From: Telmatactis stephensoni
Lineage: Eukaryota > Cnidaria > Anthozoa > Actiniaria > Isophelliidae
DNA: 64,000 nt
Direction: 5' to 3'
NCBI GenBank assembly: GCA_029948255.1
Contig: JALIZF010001708.1
Coordinates: 496,001 to 560,000, forward strand
Below, piece by piece: positions 24,801 to 36,800 of the stretch (positions are counted from its first letter, which is position 1; every line of letters starts with the position of its first letter). The notes under the pieces are model-generated. The model did no database searches. It was not told where the DNA came from and saw only the letters and a program-made list of their open reading frames with translations. The position numbers and the translations under genes are program-made.

Positions 24801-27800
24801 TCACTAAGTGTAGTCCTCCTTTTATCCAAGTACATTTTGTAACGACAAAATATTATTCACTTTTCTAATTTCAAGAAGCCGTTACACTTCACAGAGTAAC
24901 AGTAACAGGTCAAACTTGGTCATACTTAGAAAGATAACTTTCACTCGTTTTTGTTTTCCGGCCGGATGCATGCTTATTAATAATAAAAATAATATAATGC
25001 ATTTATATTGCGCCTATACAAATATGCTCTAGGCGTATGGGGAAAAAGTCATTTCAAATTATAAGCTAACTGGAAAAGATGACATTTTAAAAAAACATAT
25101 CAGAATTCTCTACTTTTTTGTCACTTTCATTTCAAGACTTTTAGTACCTGAGTACATGTAATAGATTAGTCAGTTTCAAATATGCTTAAAGTAATAAAAG
25201 GCATGTTGATACTTACCACTTCTTTTTCGATTTCTTCATCCTCATCATCGGTTATGAAAAGGTGCTCGTTTTTTGGATCCTTCAAAAATTGGATTTCTTT
25301 ACATCGCATCTCTGAGAAGTCATCTGAAATAATTCACCATAACACCATCAGAATATGCCAACATTGTCGTGATATTTTGGAAAGAGAGTTTCATAAGGGT
25401 TCAAAAGAAAAGATTAATCTAGAATCAACGTACCTCCACTATCGATGATTTCTGCTTCTAGACCGCTGAGTTGTCCGTAGTTTACTTTAACTATACTCCC
25501 TTTGCTTTTTTTGTCACCTTTTAGAACACATACTATATTTTTGCTTGCCAAAATACCGGCCGTCTTGTCGGCAAAAAAATAAAAAAGGACATATTTTGGA
25601 ACTTTCATCTGAACGCGGAGAGTGGACATTGTTGACTGGCGTAATACCAAGTGACAGGTTTGGGATACAGTGCCGTACGGTATGACTGAATCAGGTAAGA
25701 CTGATCAAGTTTCACATCGCTTTTAACTGAAACAATAAAGCCCAAGGGAAATCATTGTGTTGGCTGGGTGCACTTTTCGGCATTGCGCGTTAATTGTTAA
25801 CCAAAGTTCCGACTAAAGCCGGCAACAGGTGCATACATATTAATCATCTTAATAATGCCGAAGTAAAATATGCATTGATGATGGAATAGCTGAAAAGATA
25901 CCGCTACTCAAATTTCGTAATTTTATGTTAGTGGTATAACACGATGAATCAAAGAATTATTAGCATGCACTGCATTTATTCTACAATTACTCGAAACGCT
26001 CCAATTTTAGCTCTAAAAGACTTTCATAATGGCTAACCAGTCTAAAAAGTCTAAAAATACTTATGACGTTAACACTTAACGCAATAAAATTGCTAGACCC
26101 ATGAGCTATGAAGAGGCCGGAAAATCTGCGTTTATGGAGATAGGGTGGGTTTATTTTGTATGTGATATATTTTAAGCAATGATCATTGATTTTATGAAAT
26201 GTCGTGGCTCCGAAAAGAGCCGTTTTGTTATAAGGATCTGATTCAGCTATTTCTCCAACTCCTCTTCAAGAGCATCCATCACTTTCAGATCTTGCTTGAC
26301 CCTTTCCCTGAATTTCTTTAAATTTCTGTAAATGCAGGTTAGTTCTTGCTGAGTTTCAATACTGAGTGGCTGGTTCAATGTAGGCAAGGACTGTAAAAAC
26401 TGTTGTTCGAGTTCCTTCAGCGTTTCAATTTTCGACAAGCGCAAATCACAGATGGTATTCAGCTGGGCTTGCTTGTCCATGGCGTTCAAGTCAACAGGTG
26501 GTTAATAAAAACTAATGTCGGTATATTGCCTTTCACGCAGCCGCAGTTTGTTTCGTCACGCAACACTTGACAAAGCTTTCACAAGCATCTATTGACATAC
26601 TGCTTGCGGAACCTCTATCTCAAAGGAACTTTATTAACACATTATTTGAAACCAAAAAAAACTGTGGAAAGACAGCGGTGGCTACAATCCAATCAATAGA
26701 TTTTTAGCTAGTTCCCTCAACAATCCGTTTTCAGAGTTAACTCTGGTCAATGTCGACTGACCATGACTGATTGCCCCGATCGATATCACCGAAATTTTTA
26801 AACACCTAAAGAACATCTAAAATCCGTAGTCCACAATGATTTACGCTAGAATAAGTTAAATAAAAAACTTTATTTAACGAGGACACTTTACATAAATGTA
26901 TAGAATTTCCGTCCTGAATTAAAGTTGATCCGTCTGTAGAAAACCATTGACGTATACAATCCGCCATACACAGAAAAGTTAGCGTTGTTGTTGATGCAAC
27001 AAATTTGGCGGGGGTTTTATTTAGAAATATTATTTAGTCTTTAGACTTATCGTTTCCTGACAACTAAAAGTTATATTATTGAATAATTTTCTGGTCTTTC
27101 TGCCATTTGGTGCCCAGGACGTTATAGAAATATTCAAGGCTCGGCAAACCGACTGAAAATTTCCTAGAAGAAAAATAAACTTTCAATATAAAATCAGGAT
27201 CCATATCATTGTAGTTCAAATCGTTAAACACCTGGAATAACGTTTGTTTGTATTTAGAAATGGCAAATTGATCGAATCAGCGCATGAAGACAGTTTGTTA
27301 GCGTGTTCTAAGTTGGCAGTCATGAGTGTTTATACTGTCCATGTGTGCTTGTAAGAGACGAATAACTACAAGAATAATTAGAAACTGCTCCGAAAAATAA
27401 GTGTGTTTGCGTGATTAGTGTCTTCAATACACAAAACACAACCCAAGATATATATGATTCTGAAACATAAATTTAAAATAGTACGCTTTCATGGAAATAT
27501 TGAATGGATTTTTTCGTGGATTTTATACTTTGGAAAAATTTTGTCACTTCATATACCTCTCCAGTCAAGTTATCTGCCGCGTCCTTTGACTGTAGACGCG
27601 ATTTACCGCGATCTCATTACAGAAAGGCCGCGGCTTGCGGCGTCTTAGCCCGCGGCAAATTCGCGAGCTTTTGCGACCAGATCGCGTCCATCCCGCGGTA
27701 ATTGCACGCGTTCTTGCCGCGTTCAAATGTGGCAGTAATTCCGGGCGGTACTGTACTAAATTTGCGACATTTTGGTACAGCAAAAATAGAATTTGATTAA

Positions 27801-30800
27801 TTTTTCTGCAAATGGCATTAATTCTAAAACAAAGTTTGGATTCGTGTTTCATGTTTTCGCCGTGTACACCAACACCGTGCGCAGGGCCCTTTCTCATAGC
27901 ACACAGTCCTATATTGTGTTCATCTGTTAACATTTCAATATTAATTAGATTAATTATTAATTATTTAATTAGAAAAATGTGATAAATTTGCTGCACATAT
28001 TCCTTTCTACCTGTAGCTAACTCAGAGGCTTTCAGTTATAGCAAGCTAACTCATAACACATCATTTAGTTTGTATTGTTGGTACATTCAATAAATAAATG
28101 TCTTACGGATAAATGATAATACATTGTAATTTTAGTTTATTTTATGTTTTAAACAGAATTCAACAGAATGTATTTCTGATCCAACTAAAGGGATGTACTG
28201 CTGTGCTCAGTTTTCTGTGGATGGTTCCTGGTACAGAGCTCAAATACTTGAATGTGTTCAGAGCAAAGACACACAAACAGTCCATGTATTTTATGTTGAC
28301 TTTGGTAACTCTGAAATGTTACCACACACTAGACTTAGATATTTAAAAAAAGAACACGTTGAGGTGCCTCAAATTGCTATTCACTGTAAATTACATGGGG
28401 CTAGAGATACTGATACTGATACAAAAGAAAAATTAATGAATATGTTAGACAAAGAATCAACTATGACTGTGCTTGAAAGACAAGGTAAGATCATGATTAT
28501 TTCTTTTATGTTTATTGATACAACTAGTTGGTGTAGTTATTTTCATCCCTAGCCTTAAACCACTTCCCAACCACCTTTGAACCACCTACATTACCTTCAA
28601 CTTCACTTACTGATCCAACTGTAAATCAATTGCCCTATCACATAATGACGTCACACCAAAACATTTTATTGTTTTGACGCTAAGGATTATGGTCGCCAGA
28701 AGGGATCAGAGTGATTGCATATCAAATAAAATGCAGATGAGCAATCACTGATACATGATATATATCAAAACTCGATACATTGAAGTTCTACTTCGAAAAG
28801 GAATATTAATAGGTCCCAATTTCCACTGTTTCTGAGCATCTATCCCCATTGTAAACAAACTGTGATGTCATTATGCGATAGGGCAATTACAAACCACTCA
28901 CTAAATTATGTACCAAACTCTTACCAACCTTTTGCCAACAACTTGCCAACCACTTAGCAACCATTGCTACTTGCTTGTTGACTACTTGCCAACCACTCAT
29001 GAACCAGACCTATTACAAACACTTTATTCCTGCATTTTGCAAACCACTTATCTGTACAGGCCACTTACCAAAACACTTGCCAACCAACTTCACTCCATTA
29101 ATCAACTATTTGCCAGTAACATATCTTGCTTACACCTTACTATTTCAACTATTCACCAACTGATAACCAACAACCTAAGAACTACCAACCACTCACCTCA
29201 CTAACCACTTCCCAATCACTCACCAACTACTTACTATCTAATTACCAAACTTTTTCTAACCGGTAATCATGGCAAGTACTTATCAACCTGATCTGCTCTG
29301 TTAATAGGTGAAGTTCTTCTTGTGCAGCTAAGAGATGATAAAGGGAATGAAATCACTGCTGAAAAAGTAACTGAAGAAGATAAACCAAAGCCTGTTGTAC
29401 CAGTCCATACCGTCAATCAAGAAAATGCAAAGTTAGTTTTAAAAGATTGAATAATTTAGATTTAGCTCACACTCTAATTATAAACTGCATGGTTGAGATT
29501 CAATGCGACTATAAAAATAACATATTAGAAATTAAGCTTTCATGTGAATGTAAAAATGCCAAAGTCACTGCAAGGAGCAAGGATGGCACAGTTGGTTAGT
29601 GTGCGGCCTTCGGTGCGAGAGGTCCCGAGTTCGATTCCCAGTGACTTCACATCCTTGTTTTGACTTCTTTCCTTTCCATATAGCTTTAAGTAGCTTTAAA
29701 TACCCTTAAAATGGAGCACTGATGGAGAGAGGGGGGTAAAACGAGCGCACCGTCGGCTTCCTGGAAGATTAGCTCGGCTAAAGGAACTACTGATGTGAAA
29801 CAAGGTCCTTTACTGCATGGCATAGTTATAAACTTAAATCTCAATGTTTTATAGAATATCTGGCAATGATGCTGTCATGGTCTGGCACAGTAAGTTTCCC
29901 ACATACATAAAATCTGTTCCAAAAGATAACTGTGGCAAAACAGATGTATGAAATATATCCATGCTTAAAGCCTGGGTATTTGTTACATTTAAATCAGCTT
30001 TGGCTTGTACAGAGTTCTCTCAACCATATTGAAGGAAAACTTGGTTTCTCTTGAAATGCTTATGTTTAGGTTTTGTGTGTGGGGAGGAATGGGAGAGCTA
30101 ACAAGATGTATTTATTATTTCTATGTCTTTTACTTCTTAGGCCACCTATCCTGGAACAAAAAACAGAACCAGAACAAAAGAAGCCATTAAAGCCTTTCCT
30201 TAAAGTAAAGTCTGTTAGTATTGAACAAGAAAAGAAAATTCCTGGTAAGTCATTTTTTAATAGGAAACTGTACATACAGTATTTGATAAACCATCAGTAG
30301 CTCCTTCCATGAAAACCCAGGGGTATTACTCTGCGACTTGTCTCTCGCACCCAGAAAAACTATCCCTGGGAACATTGTAAACATTTAGCTTCAAAAATTC
30401 ATAACTTGGTCAGTTTAAGGGCAATCTTTACAAAACTCTGCAATTTTACTAAATAAATAAAATATCAATGTGGTGAATTCGATAGTGAATTTTGTGACCT
30501 CGATGCGTACTTTGAGTAACATAAACCACTCAATAATAGTTGTGAATAACTATTAACAAAAGTAAATGGCTGAATCCTAGTTAAAACTCATATCATGTTG
30601 CAATTATACTGTTTAGCACAGCAAACATGTCCGCTGACAGTCCACAATTAAATGCATGTTCACAAATGTGGCTTACCCACAATATCGAGCTGTTGTCACA
30701 ATTAGTGTTGCTGCTCACCCAGTGGTTCACAGCAATATTATGAATTATGGTGGAACATCAGACTCTCTGGATGTTGAGGGGAAGGTTGTTTTGAGTTTTT

Positions 30801-33800
30801 GTTCATGTTTATGTCTTATACAGAACGTGTGGTAATCCCTGATGTTGAGTACATAGACATCATGGTATCAACAGTGTTTAGTACCGACAACATTAGTGTA
30901 ATGCTTTATGGTGAAGAGCACTCAGTAAGTACCACTACTAGCTACTCAGGAAATGACGTTTTTGACACTAGAAGACAAACATGTTGATAGGATACAAAAG
31001 TCTTCTAAGGGTCTGAATGCATGAATATTTTTCTGCAATATTGCAACATAGTTGCACATTGGTCCACCTCTGCAAATATTGCACACAGTTGCAGAAGTAG
31101 AGCTCAATCCTAAACCTGTCACTGTTTCACGCAATGTTGCAGAAAAGCTGTCACTGTTTCATGCAATGTTGCAGAAAAGCTGTCACTGTTTCACGCAATG
31201 TTGCAGAAAAGTTGTCACTGTTTCACGCAATGTTGCAGAAAAGCTGTCACTGTTTCACGCAATGTTGCAGAAAAGCTGTCACTGTTTCACGCAATGTTGC
31301 AGAAAGTTTGTACCTTGTGTCTGGGCATTGATTTGTACATCTATTTGATCATCTATTGAGATGATTTTTTTGGGTATCATTTTGGTCATGAGGATCAAAT
31401 CCTCACTTAAAACAAGCAAATCACATTTCCATACAGATACTCATAAGTCAAAGAGTTACACCAGAGCAATAACAAATTGTTTTTTATAGGTGTGGTATTT
31501 TTTATCTGGATGGACAAATAATTGGAAAAAAATTGTCAGACAATTTGTTGTAATATTGCCACTGCCCTGCCGCTATGTTCAATGACTTAACACTACAATT
31601 ATATGGTAGAGTAATAACTAGTCTCTTTAAGCGATTTATTCCTCTTGTAAGGGATGAAAGGAGGATCAGGGAAGATCCTTTTTAGGTTCTGATTGTCAGT
31701 GATGAGGTGCCAGACACCTCGTAGCAATATCTACATATGATTTGTTCATCTTCTAGTGTGAAAACCGTATAAAAATTTAGCTACTGCTTATGCAGGAAAG
31801 GGAGGAATAGAAAAAGACAGTCAAGAGTCTTTTTTAATGTACTCAATGTTGAACCATCAGCCAGTTGGCTCAGTTGGTAGGCGCCGGACTAGTGTGCGGG
31901 AGACCGTGGGTTCAAGCCCGGTCGGACCAACCACTCAGGGTCTTAAAATAACTGAGAAGGTGCTGCCTTTGTAATTACATCTGCAAATGGTTAGACCTTC
32001 ATGTCTTCTTGGATAAGGACATTAAACTGTAGGCCCCGTCTCAATCTATATAGAGACATTCCAGCAATAAGGTCGGCCTGCGGGATTAGCATTGAAAACT
32101 ACTGGTGAATGAGGCCTTAAAATCATGTATTACAACCAGTAGTGGAGCTACTTTAATTAGCAAGTGCTGGAATAGATGATATTGTCCACTTGAAATTTAT
32201 ACCTGTTTGTATCACTAAAATACTTCCAGGTTTAACATGTGGACTAGATGAATGTGCTTTTAATCTTTGCTATGCAGCTGTAGTGTATTGTGGCTGTGAT
32301 GGTGACAAGCAGGCACAACATTATGTTTACCAAACATGATACCATGATCATGGGATCCATTGTTTCAAGAGGGACCTTTAATGTCTAACATCCCTCCTCC
32401 ATGAATAGAATGAGGGAGATTTAGAACTATATTTCCCTCATGTATCGTTAATGAGGGAAAATTAGATCCTAAGTTTCCCTCATTACTATTCATGAGGTAC
32501 AGTGCAACCAACATACAGCCTAATAATAGGTGGCAGTTGTGTTTATCAAGCTCTGTTTGACAGAGAACATGAACAATGTTTTTTGTTTACCAGGACAAGT
32601 TGCTAGCCCTTGAGATTAGCATGCTGTCATATTTCGCTGAATCATCTGAAGGTAAACAAAACTAATTCAGTCTAAATCATTTGTGTAACCAATGCATAGG
32701 TGTTTTTTAACAGATTATTTAGGGGTCACAACATCTGCAGAGGCAGTGAGATTAAATATTTGGGGTACAACAGTGGAATTGTAGGGTTGACAATTAAAAT
32801 GACTTTAATGACATTTCTCCAGTTGATATTTAGAGTCGATGTTGTTGGTGTGCTTGTTTGCTTATGTTTTAAAACATTTTAAAATCTATTTTCCTAACAG
32901 AAGCACCACCTTCACCAAATGCTGGTGAAGTGTGGGCCATCAAGTCTAGTGAACTCCATGCTGATGACCAATATTACAGAGTTAAAGTACTGTCACTACA
33001 AGACCAACAAGCAATATTAGAATTTGTTGACTATGGGGACACAAGACAAGCACCAGTATCTGCTCTTAAAACATTGCCAGCTAGATTTTTAGATTTACCA
33101 TTCCAAGTAAGGCATTATAATGTATACACCTATTTCAAAAAAGGTTGTCACCGCTAAGAGCGATAGGTGATAGGTAATAGGTCATTCCAAGACTGCAAAG
33201 CACTATTGATTTCTTAATTAAGCCATCCTAAATCTTTCTTTACACTCTTCCTTCAAATATTTGGCTATTCATATGTAAATCAATTAGAAATCAATAGTGC
33301 TTTGCGGTCTTGGGATGGCCCATTACCTATCGCCTATCGCTCTTAGCGGTGACAACCTTTTTTGAAATAGGTGTATACACACACCAACCACACTAACTAC
33401 TGGCTAACCTTTCACCAACCACTTGCCAACCACTATTTTATCAACCACTTACCATCTACTTGCCAGACACTTACCAACCACTAGCCAACCACTTGGCAAC
33501 AACTTTATTTACCCACATAATGCCTAAGAGCATGACAATACTCGTTTGAAATGGGCACATGCTAACTTGCCAACTACTGTCTTGCCAACCCACTAACCAA
33601 CCACTTGCCAACTACTTGCCAACCCACTAACCAACCACTTGCCAACCATTTACCAACCACTTCTCAACAACTTTCCAACCACTTTTCAACTACTTACCAA
33701 CCAACTAACCAACCACTTGACAACCACTTACCAACCCACTTGACAACCGCTTACTAACCACTTGACAACCACTTACCAACCACTTGACAACCATTTACCA

Positions 33801-36800
33801 ATCACTTGCCAACCGCTTACTAACCACTTGACAACCACTTACCAACCCACTAACCAACCACTTGACAACCACTTACCAATCACTTGCCAACCATTTACCA
33901 ATCACTTGCCAACTGCTTACTAACCACTTGACAACCACTTACCAACCACTTGACAACCATTTACCAACCCACTAACCAACCACTTGACAACCACTTACCA
34001 ACCACGTACCAACCACTTGACAACCATTTACCAACCACTTGACAACCCACTAACCAACCACTTGCTAACCCTTCACCAACCACTTACCAACCACTTGCTG
34101 TTGTATTCCCAGTTTTGAAATTTGCACAGACTATAGTTTGTTCATTTGAAGTATATTTATTCCTGGCCATTGAAGATAGTAATTTATATTTCAAGGCATT
34201 TACCATATCACTTCATGAAATACCAAAGACCAAGAAACCCCAAGTACTAGATAAACTGAAACACCATGTACTAGGCAAGGCACTAGTGGCAGAAATCATT
34301 CACAGGTATTAATCTTAAATCCATAAAATATCTCAACGTGCTTAATGACATTATATGCCTATCTTATTTAAACTCCATTCAAGCAATTTTTTTCAGAACC
34401 TTTGATAAATTCTGGCCAATTTGCAATCTTTTTATTATTATTATTATTATTTGCCGATTCCAAATAATTATTGGACCCAGTCAACTATTAAATAAATGAA
34501 TGTTCAGTTGTTTCCATAGAATACACACATATGGAATAGATTAAAACAAAAATTTATTAATCAATGATTTTTTTTACTTATTAGTGCAATCTTGTCCAAA
34601 CTATTGTAAAAGGATTGGGTATGCTCATCAGAAATTTTAAAAAATAACCCTAAAAGATACCAGAAGTCTTTTAAGAAGGGCATGGCTGGACGATTTTTAA
34701 TCCCTAAGAGATACCAGCAGTAACAAGCGAATGAGCATTTATTATTATTATGAACATAAAATTGAATGGTCAACATGCTTTTGTTGGGCAAATTTCTTTC
34801 ATTTGAGAACAAGATAATAAGCGATGGGTTCATTTGATACCCTAAGAGAGACCAGGAAATGCTAAAACTCTAAACTTCAATATTTTAACAGCCTAAAAGA
34901 TACGACGAGCATACCTGATCCTTTTACAATGGTGTCCGTCGCCACCCCCCACCCCCACTCCCCCACCCCAGCCAGCCATGCATGTGGTTGTCATTCTTTG
35001 AACCATGAAAGATATATTGCGCTAAATTGTGTAACTATTTAACTGATAACTAATTATACTTTCACATGCTGTTGTCCACTCATAAGATAACCTGTTTGTG
35101 TGACTCGATAAACTTCCAGGTTTAACATGTGGACTAGATGACTGTGCTTTTAATCTTTGCCATGCAGCTGTAGTGTATTGTGGCTGTATTGGTGACAAGC
35201 AGGCACAACATTACATTTAGTAACTAAAGATGATAGGATTTTCATATAATTTTTATTTCAAGTGTAATACTTACTTACATTGGATGATTAAGCATGTAGA
35301 AATAGTCAAATACCAAAGGCATTGGGTTAGAATTCAGTAGGCCACATTTGAGATATCAAGATTCCTAGCATGATAGCAAGGCTCACAGGAGTAAACTGCT
35401 GACATAACCACCTAGCAGAAAGAGAATAAGTGTATACGATATTGGAAGTTATGTAGAAATTAGTAGAAATTTGATTTAAAAAATAAATAAAATAAATAAC
35501 TGTTTATTTAAGTGTCCAAGTCTTCTAGCGCTTTCGCACCAATTGGGGGACACTGTACTCTCACACACACTACCTCTACCTCTCTTTGATTTCTGACCTA
35601 AAATCACAAATAATGTGCCATTGGATCAAAAGGTCATAATTAATAATTTGAATAAAAAGTGACACATTTTTTGTGATTTTAGCTTAAAAAACTAGTTTCT
35701 ACTAATTTCTACATATTAATTTCCAATATTGTATGCACTTAGGGCCTCCTCAGACGAGACGATTAGTTGTCAACAACTATATTTTATTGACAACTAAATG
35801 TGGTCAACAACCAAAAAACATTGTCTGTGGGACAAGTTGTTGACAACTAAATGCAAAAATTTTAATTTATAAACAACTAGCAGTTTTCCTTCTGAAAAAG
35901 GGAAACTGCTCAGTTGTCAACAACAGATTGTTATTGACAACTTCACGTCCGACCATTTTTTTCCCCTCTGTGGGGATGAATCATTTAGTTGTCAACAACA
36001 ACAACAACAACAACAAATTTATTTATACACGCTAGCCACGACAACATTGCGCTGATTTCCACAGGGGGCATGTGGAATAATAAAGCACAATAATATATAT
36101 AATAAGTATACAATCATATCTTCGTTGTCTCTGAGCATGCATAGAGAAGGCTAGTTCCCAAGCTCTCCCTGATTTTGCATAGTTATTGACAACAAACTAT
36201 CTAGTGTGTGGAATGCTTCATTGGATCAGTTAATTGTATGGTTTGCCTACACAATTTGACATCAATTTAAAATAGGTATTGACAATAGTCTGTGTTCATC
36301 TTTAAAGGCTGTTATATTTTTGCAGAACACAGAATAAATTGGAAGTGGAAATTTATGATACTTCAACAGAACAAGATATTAATATTAATGAAGTTATGCG
36401 GTCACTTATCATCCCAGACGAAGATCTAGTGCCAGCCCTTCCAAAGGTGAACAAGATAAATACTAAAATGCATTATAATAATTATTGCTGTGAGTGAAGT
36501 GAGTAGCAACACTTATCTTGCTGTGGGATTCCTGTACTATGCTGTAGGTGGGCACATATGGAGAGCAATGAGTCATCACATAACCTAATTAAGAAAATGG
36601 CAAGTCACAGCACAGCATGGTTACAACAAGAATTTTAAATTTTTTATAGACATCGCTGCACTGATCCAAATGGTTGTTGCAGTATAAAGAAACAAAGTAT
36701 CTTTATGAAAGTGAAGATATTTTAAACCCTGTATTGATACAGTCAGAGTATGGGGCAGTCAATTTTACACTCCTGCAACATCTGTTATATCATTAATTAT

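Larger units (their letters stand above)
18213..27753. mobile_element. 9.54-kb four-gene Tc1/mariner-type transposon, apparently intact
   Basis: The ends are perfect inverted repeats of 29 bp (CAGTACCGCCCGGAATTACT onward), each bordered by a TA target duplication (18211-18212 and 27754-27755). The outermost 150-200 bp at both ends are unusually GC-rich and studded with GACGCG, CCGCGG and CGCGAA motifs, unlike the AT-rich surroundings. Inside are a DD34E transposase (+), a membrane-anchored small protein (+), a BEN-domain protein (-) and a coiled-coil protein (-). All have open frames after splicing. Typical Tc1/mariner elements are 1-3 kb with one gene. Perfect ends and intact frames suggest recent activity. 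Confidence 0.85.
16402..27889. mobile_element. Old element with GGCCCTG ends, split by nested insertions
   Basis: GGCCCTGTGCACGATGTTGG at 16402 has an inverted partner at 27862-27888 (reading CCAACACCGTGCGCAGGGCC). The 28-bp ends differ at only a few bases. CTTT borders both ends and may be the target duplication. Without the nested inserts only about 0.67 kb of its own sequence remains, with no coding capacity. It marks the oldest layer of the intron-9 nest. Confidence 0.6.
16269..28484 (+). other. TDRD7-like exons 9-10: first extended Tudor domain, split by an 11.8-kb intron
   Basis: Exon 9 carries the staphylococcal-nuclease-like lead-in ([18 protein letters not shown]). Exon 10 carries the Tudor core, with [16 protein letters not shown] and the following IAIHCKLHG strand. 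The cage aromatics and the D/N positions are present. The phase-0 intron between them houses the nested transposons. Confidence 0.9.
30824..33106 (+). other. TDRD7-like exons 13-15: second extended Tudor domain
   Basis: Exon 13 gives [20 protein letters not shown], the usual lead-in. Exon 14 is a helix. Exon 15 gives DQYYRVKVL and [10 protein letters not shown]. The core has DYGD rather than DYGN. Exon 15's donor is only 14 bp from a 259-bp palindromic insertion. Confidence 0.88.

Noticed and set aside
29575..29830. Functional tRNA gene
   Set aside because: A and B boxes are present, but acceptor and anticodon arms do not pair; a SINE body follows. The same applies to 31858-32150.
29855..29889. 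Extra TDRD7-like exon with AG/GT borders
   Set aside because: Including it shifts the frame into stops in the next exon, whereas exon 11 joins directly to 30141 in phase.
31117..31306. Regular 32-bp repeats that resemble a CRISPR array
   Set aside because: Units are contiguous with no spacers, and the context is an animal intron; it is a minisatellite.
34113..34129. Earlier acceptor for TDRD7-like exon 16 (CCCAG at 34112)
   Set aside because: It puts TGA in frame immediately; the acceptor at 34129 restores the LPFQ-T-I-V-C Tudor junction.
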